Shown: positions 7,804 to 15,814 of the stretch, piece by piece | Layout of the letters: every line of letters starts with the position of its first letter | How positions within the stretch are numbered: position 1 is the first letter of the stretch | Assembly: GCA_022616055.1 (NCBI GenBank) | Contig: JAKEFM010000112.1 | Span: forward strand, 1-32,613 | Direction of reading: 5' to 3' | Length of the DNA stretch: 32,613 nt | From: Planctomycetota bacterium | GTDB lineage: Bacteria > Planctomycetota > UBA1135 > JAKEFM01 | Notes under the pieces: generated by a model | The model's database searches: none | What the model was told of the DNA's origin: nothing | The model's input: only the letters and a program-made list of their open reading frames with translations | Translations under genes and position numbers: made by a program

Positions 7804-8412
7804 ATGGGCCCGATCTGTGGTCTGCTTGTCAGCATCGTGCTGGCAATGCTCTCCGGTTGCGCGTCGTCCGGCTCAAATTTCGATGACCGTGCTTTCAGCA
7901 AGCTCATCCCTGGAACCACCACGGAGGCCCAGGCGATCGCGCTTCTTGGCGGGCAACCGTATCAGCGTTTCCGCTACGCCGATGGCACCCACCTGTCCGT
8001 CTGGTCCTATGCGCGGGCCATGCTCGCAAGCGTCGATTCGAAGGCTGTCTCCATTCTCTTCGACGAGCGCAACGTCATGGTGCGGTTCGTTTCCGGCGTT
8101 AATGTCCAGCCATTGCCGCAAGGGGCAGCGCCTGCAAGTCCCTATGCAGCTAGGCAAGTTGGCGTAGTGTTCGGCAACCGGCTACCGAGCGGTGACTTCA
8201 ATCTTCAGATCACAAGTGTCAAGCAAGGTGGGTTGGCAGAGCAGGCTGGCTGGCACGCCGGCGATCTGATCGTCGAAATCGATGGGCAGCCTGTTAGCAC
8301 AGCAACTGAGTGTGTTACTGCAACTCAGCGTGGTGGTCCCGTCAAGACGTACAAGCTGCGGCGTGGCGAGCTCGTCTTCGATACTGAGCTGTCCTTCGTG
8401 AGCTCGCCATGA
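7804..8412 (+). CDS. Lipoprotein with BamE-like and PDZ domains (cassette 2)
   Basis: A 202-residue predicted lipoprotein. The signal sequence ends in the lipobox LSGC with Cys19 as the lipidation site. Residues about 30-90 resemble the SmpA/OmlA/BamE fold: LIPGTTTEAQAIALLGGQPYQRFRYADG then a Trp-Ser-Tyr strand. Residues about 115-200 form a PDZ-like domain: a GVVFGN strand, LQITSVKQGGLAEQAGWHAGDLIVEIDGQPV and a closing LRRGELVFDTELSF. The two folds together suggest a periplasmic protein that binds envelope protein tails, but no function is established. The ATG at 7804 was chosen because it puts the signal sequence at the N-terminus; it lies 29 bases into the cassette. The ribosome site is weak. 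Confidence 0.85.
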   Translation: MGPICGLLVSIVLAMLSGCASSGSNFDDRAFSKLIPGTTTEAQAIALLGGQPYQRFRYADGTHLSVWSYARAMLASVDSKAVSILFDERNVMVRFVSGVNVQPLPQGAAPASPYAARQVGVVFGNRLPSGDFNLQITSVKQGGLAEQAGWHAGDLIVEIDGQPVSTATECVTATQRGGPVKTYKLRRGELVFDTELSFVSSP

Positions 8413-8439
8413 GAATGAGGCATGCACTTGCACAGAGCT

Positions 8440-8486
8440 GCCTAACCAGGGCCCGCGGCCCGCGGCTGAAGGGCAGCTCGTTAGCC
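8440..8486 (+). repeat. attC-like site 2 (ends cassette 2)
   Basis: R'' GCCTAAC (8440-8446) and R' GTTAGCC (8480-8486, one departure from GTTRRRY) lie 33 bases apart, 27 bases after the lipoprotein stop and just before the restriction gene. The inner arms are short and GC-rich, and I cannot draw a clean long stem as in the other sites. A competing perfect 8-bp pairing (8435-8442 with 8472-8479) overlaps R''. It is either a short functional site or a decayed one. Confidence 0.65.
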
Positions 8487-8517
8487 GGAAGTGACCATAG
8501 CGGGAGAGCCAGGGCGT

Positions 8518-11121
8518 ATGCACCTTCATGAGGAGATTGCGGTCCGAGTGAAGCGGTGGCGCGAGGTGGGGCACCCCTCCGACCACCCGACGATCGCCGA
8601 GATCTTCGAGTACGCGACCGACGAGGGCGGCGCGGTCCGCTACCTGCGCCATCCCCAGCTTGCGGCGCTCGAGACGTATTGGTACCTACGCCTGGTCGAG
8701 CGGACGCCCCACATGTTCGAACTCTACCGCCGCCTCTACGCGAGGCAGTCCGAACTCCTCCCCGCGCTCGGCCTCGATCAGGACCAGATCCGAGACTACG
8801 TCATGGACGAGGGCATCACGGCCCTGTGGGGGCGAATCAAGACCGACGATGGATTCGTCCGTGACTTCCGGCTTGAGGCCCTCCGCGAGACGCTCTTGCT
8901 CGACTACCCGTCCTACATCCTGGCGCTGGCGATGGGCGCCGGGAAGACGGTCCTTATCGGTGCGATCATGGCGACCGAGTTCGCGATGGCGCTCGAATAC
9001 GCGGATGGCCCGTTCGTCCAGAACGCCCTCGTCTTCGCGCCGGGCAAGACCATCATCGAGTCGCTCCGCGAGCTCGCCGAGATCCCGTACGAGAAGATCC
9101 TCCCGCCGCGCCTGCATCGGGCTTTCGCGGCGAGCGTCAAACTCACCTTCACGCGCGACGGCGAGAAGGACATCCCGGTCATCCGCGGGTCATCGTGGAA
9201 TATCGTCGTCACGAACACGGAAAAGATCCGGATCCAGAAGGAGACGATCCGAAAGAGCGACATGGGCGACCTCTTCGCGGAGGGGAAGGAGGACGAAGTG
9301 CGGCAGGAGATCGCCAACCTCCGTCTCCAGGCGATCGCGTCGCTCCCACACCTCGCCGTCTTCTCGGACGAGGCGCACCACACGTACGGCCAGTCACTTG
9401 GCGCCGAACTCAAGAAGGTCCGGAAGACCGTGGACTACCTTGCGGAGAAGACGAACGTGATCGCGGTCGTGAACACGACGGGCACGCCGTACTTCGAGCG
9501 GCAACCCCTCCGAGACGTCGTGATCTGGTACGGCCTCTCGCAGGGGATCCGGGACGACATCCTGAAGGACCTTTCCGGGAACATCCAGGCGTACGACTTC
9601 GAGGGAGACGCGGGGAAGTACGTGGCCCACGTCGTCGAGAACTTCTTCAGGGACTACGGCGATGTCCGCCTCCCGAACGGCGCGGCCGCGCGGCTGGCGA
9701 TTTACTTTCCCCAGAACGACGATCTCAAGGAACTCCGGCCCGTCGTCGAGAAGACGCTGGTCCGCCTCGGCCTCTCGCCCGAGATTTGCCTCGTGAACAC
9801 CTCGGACGAGACGCTCACCAAGGTGGCCGAGATCGACGCCTTCAACCGCCTAAACGACCCGCGTTCGCCGCAGCGCGTCATCCTCCTCGTGAACAAGGGG
9901 ACCGAGGGCTGGAACTGCCCGAGTCTCTTCGCTTGCGCCCTCGCCCGGCGGCTCAAGACCTCGAACAACTTCGTCCTCCAGGCCGCGACGCGGTGCCTGC
10001 GCCAGGTCCCGGGGAACACGGTGAAGGCTCGCGTCTACCTCTCGACGGACAACTTCAAGATCCTCGACCGGCAACTCCAGGAGACGTACGGCGAGTCGAT
10101 CCGCGACCTGGCCTACGCCGGGCACGAGACGGCGCGCGCGCGGATCGTCCTCCGGAAGGTGGACCTCCCGGCACTCGTCGTTACGCAGATGGTCCGGACC
10201 GTCGTCCGGCGAGAAGAGACCGGCCAGGCGATCCGTCTCGAGCGCCCCACGGGTAGCCCCGAGACCCTCCGGAAGACCGTGTACACGACGGCCGAGACAG
10301 GCTTCGGCGTCCTTCAGGCCGTCGAGGCCGGGATCGAGATCGAGGCCGAGCCGGAAGGGATCGACGCGTACGCCGCCGCGGTGGATCTTGTTGGCCAATA
10401 CCGACTCGATCTCTGGGCTGTCCTCGACGAGATCCGCCGCCTCTACGGCGGCGAGGAGGTCCCGCTCGCCCACCTCGGCGACCTCGCCCGGCAGATCGAG
10501 GAGGCGGCGCGGCGATACGAGGTCCGAGAGGAGAAGGTCGAGGTCGCCCTCGCACTCGTGAGACCCGAGGGGTTCGTGAAGGAACTCGACGCCTCGAACG
10601 CCGAGGTCTACACGGCCGAGATCGTCTACCCGAAGGACCGGGAGGAGTTGATCCTCCGCGCCAACATGGTTCGCGAGAATCTGGGCGGGTACGGATTCCA
10701 CTACGACCCGTACAACTTCGACTCGCGGCCCGAGCGCGCCTTCTTCGAGACGCTCCTCGCTCAACTTCATCTCAAGCCCTCGGACGTCGAGGACATCCTC
10801 TTCACCGGTGCGCTCACCGACCCGGAGATGACGGACTTCTTCGTCGAGTACAAGGACGAAAAGGGCAGGATGCGGCGCTACACGCCCGACTTCGTGATCC
10901 GGAAGAAGAACGGGCGCGTCCTCATCGTCGAGGTGAAGGCCGAGCGCGAGCGCGCGCACCCGATCGACGGCGAGAAGGGGAAGAAGGCGATGGCCGTCCG
11001 CGCCTGGCGCGATCTCAACCCCGAACGGCTCAAGTACGAGATCATCTTCACGCCGGCCGAGACCATCACGGCCGATCAGATGCGCGGCGTTCTCGACTTC
11101 GTTCGCGAAGGGAGCGCCTGA
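8518..11121 (+). CDS. res: Type III restriction enzyme, Res subunit (cassette 3)
   Basis: An 867-residue superfamily 2 helicase-nuclease. Walker A is MGAGKT at 139-144, the DEAH-type box is SDEAHH at 283-288, motif VI is QAATRCLRQVPG from 488, and a C-terminal PD-(D/E)xK nuclease shows P790-D791 in YTPDFVIRKK and E805-x-K807 in IVEVKAE. Res translocates on DNA with the Mod subunit and cuts when sites are unmodified. It is somewhat shorter than EcoP15I Res (about 970 residues). All core motifs are intact, so it is probably active. An in-frame GTG at 8491 is an alternative start; I prefer ATG 8518, with AGGG just upstream. Its stop overlaps the mod start by one base (TGATG). Res-before-mod is the opposite of the usual type III order. 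Confidence 0.92.
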   Translation: MHLHEEIAVRVKRWREVGHPSDHPTIAEIFEYATDEGGAVRYLRHPQLAALETYWYLRLVERTPHMFELYRRLYARQSELLPALGLDQDQIRDYVMDEGITALWGRIKTDDGFVRDFRLEALRETLLLDYPSYILALAMGAGKTVLIGAIMATEFAMALEYADGPFVQNALVFAPGKTIIESLRELAEIPYEKILPPRLHRAFAASVKLTFTRDGEKDIPVIRGSSWNIVVTNTEKIRIQKETIRKSDMGDLFAEGKEDEVRQEIANLRLQAIASLPHLAVFSDEAHHTYGQSLGAELKKVRKTVDYLAEKTNVIAVVNTTGTPYFERQPLRDVVIWYGLSQGIRDDILKDLSGNIQAYDFEGDAGKYVAHVVENFFRDYGDVRLPNGAAARLAIYFPQNDDLKELRPVVEKTLVRLGLSPEICLVNTSDETLTKVAEIDAFNRLNDPRSPQRVILLVNKGTEGWNCPSLFACALARRLKTSNNFVLQAATRCLRQVPGNTVKARVYLSTDNFKILDRQLQETYGESIRDLAYAGHETARARIVLRKVDLPALVVTQMVRTVVRREETGQAIRLERPTGSPETLRKTVYTTAETGFGVLQAVEAGIEIEAEPEGIDAYAAAVDLVGQYRLDLWAVLDEIRRLYGGEEVPLAHLGDLARQIEEAARRYEVREEKVEVALALVRPEGFVKELDASNAEVYTAEIVYPKDREELILRANMVRENLGGYGFHYDPYNFDSRPERAFFETLLAQLHLKPSDVEDILFTGALTDPEMTDFFVEYKDEKGRMRRYTPDFVIRKKNGRVLIVEVKAERERAHPIDGEKGKKAMAVRAWRDLNPERLKYEIIFTPAETITADQMRGVLDFVREGSA

Positions 11122-13091
11122 TGCCGAAGACGAAGGCGGGGAAGAGGGCGTCCAAGCCGCCGAAGAAACCGCGCGCGGCGAGCGCGCCCAAGGTCGTGGG
11201 TGCAGCGAACGCCGCCGAGTCCGCGCCCCCCAAGCCCGTCGAGGTCGCGGTGACGCCGGCCAAGGGACGGCCGATGCTCCATTGGGTCGGGAAGCGCCCG
11301 CTCTCGCGCGTCCGGTTCTTCCCGGCCCAGCACATGGAGGCGTTCGAGGCGCGGGGCGCCGCGCCCGCGCGGGCCGAGGACTGGGCCGAGTGGCCGGCCG
11401 GGTATCCGAAGGGCGGCCTGCTCTTCCACGGCGACAACAAGGAGGTGCTCGGGCATCTCCTCGCGAGCGGCTTCCGGGGCAAGATGAACCTCGTCTACAT
11501 CGATCCGCCGTTCGACTCGGGAGCGGACTACGTCCGGAAGGTGAGCCTCCGCGGGCCGAAGGGCACGGCCAAGATCGAGGGTGAGACGTACTCGCTCGGG
11601 GAACAAATCCAGTACACGGACATCTGGGCGAACGACAACTACCTGCAGTTCATGTATGAGCGGCTCATGTTGCTGAAGGAGTTGATGGCGACTGATAGCG
11701 CCATTTACCTTCACGCCGATCCAAGCAAGAACTACCTCTTGCGAAGCCTCATGGATGAGGTGTTCGGCCAGGATTGCTTCACGAACGAGATCGTCTGGTG
11801 GTACTGGAACAAGTTCCAAGGCAACGTGAATCACTTCGCTATGAACCACGACACGATCTTCTGCTACCGCAAAGGCTTGCCCCCATTCCACAAGGTTCTC
11901 GAGGAACGCGAAGCGATCGTCCGGCAACTAAAACGCGCGTGGGATCCCATCAAGGGGATGCTCGTAAACGTCCGAGATGAGAAGGGAAACATCGTCTACC
12001 AGGATCGAGGCGAGAAGACGGTCGATGACGTCTGGCGCATCTCGATGCTTCAGCCAGCCGACGAGACCGAGAACCTCCGCTACCAGACCCAGAAGCCGGA
12101 GGAACTCTTGAGCAGCATCGTCGGATCCTCGTCCAACCCCGGCGATCTCGTCCTCGACTGCTTCGTGGGATCCGGTACGACCGCGGCGGTGGCCCAGCGC
12201 CTCGGCCGACGCTGGATCGCGGCGGATATCAACAAGGGCGCGATCCAGACGACGTCCAAGCGGCTTCAATCGATCATCGCGGAGCAAGGCGAGGCCAAGG
12301 GGACCGGGAAACTCCCCGGCATGGAGGCGAAGGACGCGCCGCCCGCGCCCGCGCAGGCGTCGTTCACCGTCTGGCGGGTGAACGACTACGACCTCGCCAT
12401 CCAGCACAACGAGGCCGTGAACCTCGCGTGCGAGAAGCTCGGCGTCGAGAGGAAGAAGACCGACGCCTTCTTCGAGGGCACGCTCGGGAAGAGCCTGGCA
12501 AAGATCGTCCCCTTCGGCCACCCGCTCACGCCGGTCGACCTCGAGGAGATCAAGCGCGAACTCGAGGCGCGGCCGGAGGAGGACCGACCCGTGGGCGTCG
12601 TCGCCCTGGGCGTCGAGATCGCGGCGCGCGCTTGGGTGGAGGACTGGAACCGGCTCCGGAAGGGCATAGACGCCGTGAACCGGTTCACAGTGATCGACCT
12701 CCGGACCGATCCCAAGCACGGCGGGTTCCTGCGTCACGAGCCTGCGCGGGCCAAGGTAAAGATCGCTCGGCGGAAGGACACGATCGTCATCGAGATCGAG
12801 GACTTCGTCTCACCGACGATCATCGAGCGCCTCCGTGAGCAGGCCGGGATCCTCAAGCCCAAGATCGACGACTGGCGGGCGATGGTGGACTACGTGATGG
12901 TGGACCCTGCGTACGACGGCAATGTCTTCAAGGTCTCGGTCTCGGACGTACCCGAGCGGAGGACGGACCTTGTCGCGGCCAAGTACGAGATCCCGGCACC
13001 GAAGGGGGAGACGACGGTGGCCGTGAAACTCGTCGACATGCTGGGCGAGGAGGTTCTCATCACGAAGCACTTGGAGGCCCTGCGTGGATGA
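11121..13091 (+). CDS. mod: Type III DNA methyltransferase, Mod subunit (cassette 3)
   Basis: A 656-residue beta-class amino-methyltransferase, which methylates the recognition sequence and provides specificity to Res. The catalytic motif IV is DPPF (D128-F131, in YIDPPFDSGADY) and the S-adenosylmethionine-binding motif I is FVGSGTT (348-354), preceded by TQKPEELL; the order IV then I defines the beta class. The Lys/Ala/Pro-rich first 50 residues are probably flexible. Length fits EcoP15I Mod (about 645). The stretch between the two motifs, where the target-recognition domain lies, uses visibly more A/T at codon third positions than the rest: 11641-11700 has 31 of 60 G/C against 43 of 60 at 12541-12600. 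It ends eight bases before attC site 3, so res and mod share one cassette. Confidence 0.93.
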   Translation: MPKTKAGKRASKPPKKPRAASAPKVVGAANAAESAPPKPVEVAVTPAKGRPMLHWVGKRPLSRVRFFPAQHMEAFEARGAAPARAEDWAEWPAGYPKGGLLFHGDNKEVLGHLLASGFRGKMNLVYIDPPFDSGADYVRKVSLRGPKGTAKIEGETYSLGEQIQYTDIWANDNYLQFMYERLMLLKELMATDSAIYLHADPSKNYLLRSLMDEVFGQDCFTNEIVWWYWNKFQGNVNHFAMNHDTIFCYRKGLPPFHKVLEEREAIVRQLKRAWDPIKGMLVNVRDEKGNIVYQDRGEKTVDDVWRISMLQPADETENLRYQTQKPEELLSSIVGSSSNPGDLVLDCFVGSGTTAAVAQRLGRRWIAADINKGAIQTTSKRLQSIIAEQGEAKGTGKLPGMEAKDAPPAPAQASFTVWRVNDYDLAIQHNEAVNLACEKLGVERKKTDAFFEGTLGKSLAKIVPFGHPLTPVDLEEIKRELEARPEEDRPVGVVALGVEIAARAWVEDWNRLRKGIDAVNRFTVIDLRTDPKHGGFLRHEPARAKVKIARRKDTIVIEIEDFVSPTIIERLREQAGILKPKIDDWRAMVDYVMVDPAYDGNVFKVSVSDVPERRTDLVAAKYEIPAPKGETTVAVKLVDMLGEEVLITKHLEALRG

Positions 13092-13099
13092 CTGGCTCC

Positions 13100-13163
13100 G
13101 GCTAACAACCGGTTGCAGCGGACGGTCCGCTGCGCGGCCCGCCGTTGAACCGGAGCGTTTGAC
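13100..13163 (+). repeat. attC site 3 (ends cassette 3)
   Basis: R'' is GGCTAAC (13100-13106). A stem forms from CCGGTT-g-CAGCGG (13109-13121) with CCGTTGAACCGG (13142-13153): twelve pairs including one G-T, with G13115 left unpaired. R' is GTTTGAC (13157-13163), a degenerate match to GTTRRRY. The apical part holds a separate perfect 9-bp palindrome (13115-13123 with 13125-13133). It starts eight bases after the mod stop. The overall shape closely resembles common environmental attC sites, despite the weak R'. Confidence 0.85.
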
Positions 13164-13270
13164 CCGGAGCTTCGAGCGCGATACTGCGCCGAGTCAAGCG
13201 ATAAGCTTCAAGCGAGACGGCGGAAGCACATTGGACGTAGAATCAGGGGCTGACGAGGAGGTGCTCTTCC

Positions 13271-15385
13271 ATGACGATCCGCGAGCTCTTGGACGGCATC
13301 AAGAAACTTGACCTCGTGCTCCCCGAGTTCCAGCGGGAGTACGTCTGGGAGCGGGAGCAGGCCAAGCAGCTCCTGGTGTCGCTCCTTCGCGGCTATCCGA
13401 CCGGGAGCCTCCTCGTCTGGAAGACCGACCGGCCGCCAGACATCAAGAACAGCGCCATCGACCGCGAGCGCATCGGCTCTACCTCGGTAATCCTCGATGG
13501 GCAACAGCGGCTTACGACCCTCTACCTCTTCACCCGCGGTGAGATCCCGCCCTACTACACCGCGGCGGATATCCAGAACGACCCCCGCGACCTCTACTTC
13601 GACCTCGAGAGCGGCGAGTTCCAGTACTACCAAACAGTGCGGATGCAGGCGAACCCGACCTGGGTCCAGGTGGTCGAGTGCTTCCGTCCCGAGCCACTCA
13701 ACGTATTCGAGATCGCTCGCACGAAGGCGGGACCGGACCAGGACCCCTTCCAGCTCGCCCAGGTCTACAACAACAACCTGAACCGGCTGCGCAACGTCCT
13801 GGAGAAGGACTACCCGATCCAGACCGTCCCCTCGAATGCGAACATCGACGACGCGATTGACGTCTTCGACCGAGTGAACAGTCTCGGCACGAAGCTGACC
13901 GACGCCGAGCTCGCGCTCGCGCACGTCACCGGGAAGTGGCCGCACGCGAGGCGGGTAATGAAGGAGAAGCTCGCCGAGCTCGACCACCGGCACTTCTACT
14001 TCGACCTCACCTTCTTGGTCCGGAGCCTGACGGGCGTGGTGAAGGGGAGGGCGCTCTTCGAGACCATCCACGACACCGAGGCTGGACAGGTGGAGGAGGG
14101 CTGGAGCCGGCTCAATAAGTTCCTCGACTACCTGGTCAGCATCCTCCCCAGGCATGGCCACATCAACTCCACCCAGGATCTCAACACGACCAACGTCCTG
14201 GTGCCGGCGGTCGTCTACCTCGCCCGGCACGACGGAAAGTTCGCTTCGGACCAGGAGCTACGCCGGTTCCTCCATTGGATGTATGCGGCATCGGTCTGGA
14301 GCCGGTACACGAGCCAAACCGACCAGCGACTCGACCATGACCTCTCGATCATCGTCCGCGCCGATGAGCCGTGGGCGGAGCTGGTGGATGCGATCGTGGA
14401 GCAGCGCGGCCGGATCGAGGTCAAGCCGGCCGATCTCGAGGGCCGCGGGACACAGCACCCACTCTACCGCATGTTGTACGTCCTCGCAAAGCGCCGCGGC
14501 GCGGCCGACTGGTTCAACGGCCTGCCACTCGACACGAACATCGGCAAGTCATACGATATTCACAGCCACCACATCTTCCCCACCTCGCTGCTCTATGAGG
14601 GTGGGCGGTACAGCGTCGACAACCACCTGCACAAGAAGATCGTGAACGAAATCGCCAACCGAGCCTTCCTCATCGACGAGACTAACCTGGAGCTCACAAA
14701 CCGGCCCCCGGCCGAGTATCTCGAAGAGATCCGGACCCGCTATCCGGGAGCCCTGGAGAAGCAGTTCATCCCGATCGACCCGGCGCTCTGGTCTCTGGAC
14801 GCCTACGAGGGCTTCCTCGGGCAAAGGCGCAAGCTCATCGCCGATGCGTTCAACGAGCTCATGGCCTCGCTATCCACGGACCTACAGCCGCAGCGCGACC
14901 AGAGCCTCGCCGAACTCGCCCGCGGCGGCGAGAACGCTACTGTCGAGTTCAAGTCCTCCTTGCGCTGGGACGTGCGCGAAAGCCGCGTCAACAAGGATCT
15001 CGAAAAGGTGGTTGCGAAGACCATCGCCGGGTTTCTGAACGTGGAGGGAGGAGTGCTCCTGGTCGGGGTCGCGGATGACGGCACCGTCCTCGGCCTGAGG
15101 AAGGACTTCGAGACCGTTCTGCACCAGAATCGGGACGGATTCCAATCGCACTTGACCGCCATGGTGTCGACCTTCCTGGGTGCCGAGTTCGTCCCCTACC
15201 TCAGGATTAGCTTTGAGGATGCCGACGGCAAAACCGCGTGCATCGTTCGGGTGACCCAGAGCCCCCGCCCCGTGTTTCTTGCCGATCGGGGGGAGAAAGA
15301 GTTCTACATCCGGGCCGGGAACACGACGCGGCCTCTCGACATGGAGGCGATGCACAGTTACATCGGGATGCACTGGGAGGCTTAA
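13271..15385 (+). CDS. DUF262 / HNH-like / AlbA_2 fusion protein (cassette 4)
   Basis: A 704-residue protein with three parts. The N-terminal DUF262 (GmrS-like) shows PEFQREYVW (18-26) and the nucleotide-site signature LDGQQRLTT (75-83), followed by FDRVNSLGTKLTDAEL. The middle has an HNH/DUF1524-like motif HSHHIFPTSLL (431-441) followed by spaced asparagines (IANRAFLIDETNLELTN), as in GmrD. From about residue 552 to the end is a Schlafen-type AlbA_2 domain: ATVEFKSSLR, GFLNVEGGVLLVGVADDG and FYIRAGNTTRPL. GmrSD enzymes cut modified phage DNA, and DUF262 and AlbA_2 proteins are frequent in defence islands; the three-domain order here I do not recognise. The ATG at 13271 has GAGGAGG nine bases upstream. 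It is the only gene of its cassette, with a 107-base leader. Confidence 0.87.
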   Translation: MTIRELLDGIKKLDLVLPEFQREYVWEREQAKQLLVSLLRGYPTGSLLVWKTDRPPDIKNSAIDRERIGSTSVILDGQQRLTTLYLFTRGEIPPYYTAADIQNDPRDLYFDLESGEFQYYQTVRMQANPTWVQVVECFRPEPLNVFEIARTKAGPDQDPFQLAQVYNNNLNRLRNVLEKDYPIQTVPSNANIDDAIDVFDRVNSLGTKLTDAELALAHVTGKWPHARRVMKEKLAELDHRHFYFDLTFLVRSLTGVVKGRALFETIHDTEAGQVEEGWSRLNKFLDYLVSILPRHGHINSTQDLNTTNVLVPAVVYLARHDGKFASDQELRRFLHWMYAASVWSRYTSQTDQRLDHDLSIIVRADEPWAELVDAIVEQRGRIEVKPADLEGRGTQHPLYRMLYVLAKRRGAADWFNGLPLDTNIGKSYDIHSHHIFPTSLLYEGGRYSVDNHLHKKIVNEIANRAFLIDETNLELTNRPPAEYLEEIRTRYPGALEKQFIPIDPALWSLDAYEGFLGQRRKLIADAFNELMASLSTDLQPQRDQSLAELARGGENATVEFKSSLRWDVRESRVNKDLEKVVAKTIAGFLNVEGGVLLVGVADDGTVLGLRKDFETVLHQNRDGFQSHLTAMVSTFLGAEFVPYLRISFEDADGKTACIVRVTQSPRPVFLADRGEKEFYIRAGNTTRPLDMEAMHSYIGMHWEA

Positions 15386-15508
15386 CAGCACTGAAAGGAC
15401 ACCCTGGCGGGAGTACGAGAAGCACGGTAAGGTGCCCTTCACCTCCGCCAGCTGCGACAGTTTGCAGCAATGCTGCCGCGAGCTCCCAAGACGAAGGTGG
15501 GAAGGTGC

Positions 15509-15566
15509 GTCTAACCCGCCGCTCCACCCGACCGGCTGTGCCGGCGGCGGAGCGGCAACGTTAGAG
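15509..15566 (+). repeat. attC site 4 (ends cassette 4)
   Basis: R'' GTCTAAC (15509-15515) and R' GTTAGAG (15560-15566, last base off consensus) bracket a stem: GCCGCTCC (15518-15525) pairs with GGAGCGGC (15549-15556), and after one mismatch the arm continues to CCGG/CCGG, with C15529 and A15531 unpaired on the left. As in site 1, these are G and T on the bottom strand. The loop is five bases. It lies 123 bases after the stop, an unusually long tail for a cassette. Confidence 0.88.
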
Positions 15567-15814
15567 CCTCCGTCAGGACCGGGTAGGACCGAGAGTGATT
15601 CGACGTCGAAGCGCGCTCAGTCGTGCGCTGCCTTTGGCGCCCCATCTCAACCGATCCCTGCGAAGGAGACGGTTGCTTCGCTCGCGCCTGTTGCGCGGGG
15701 GGGCGTTCCATGCGAGCCGCCCACCGAGAGGCGCGACCAAGGCAGACGAGAACCGGATCCTCCGTCGCGCACGATCGGTGGGGGGCGAGAGGGCACTCTC
15801 CGTCGCGGGTGTTC
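15567..15814. other. Spacer between integron end and glycosyltransferase gene
   Basis: About 250 bases without a supported gene. An imperfect hairpin near 15648-15675 (CAACCGATCC with GGAGACGGTTG) could be a terminator for the converging gene or a cassette relic, but has no T-run. No further attC site was found, so the array appears to end at 15566. Confidence 0.45.

Larger units (their letters stand above)
4529..15566 (+). mobile_element. Degraded integron with four gene cassettes in reverse-type orientation
   Basis: An intI pseudogene is followed on the same strand by four cassettes, each with its gene(s) ending shortly before an attC-like site. From the G/TT cleavage points, the cassettes run about 5732-7774, 7775-8480, 8481-13157 and 13158-15560. 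Most of the block is lower in GC than its flanks: a hand count of 5821-5880 gives 35 of 60 G/C against 43 of 60 at 23221-23280. Integrase and cassettes pointing the same way is the 'reverse' arrangement known from Treponema denticola and some planctomycetes; most integrons are divergent. Three of the four cassettes carry plausible defence genes. Cassette identity rests on site sequence and placement together. Confidence 0.85.

Noticed and set aside
13115-13133. Perfect 9-bp palindrome read as a rho-independent terminator after mod
   Set aside because: No T-run follows, and the palindrome lies within the apical part of attC site 3.
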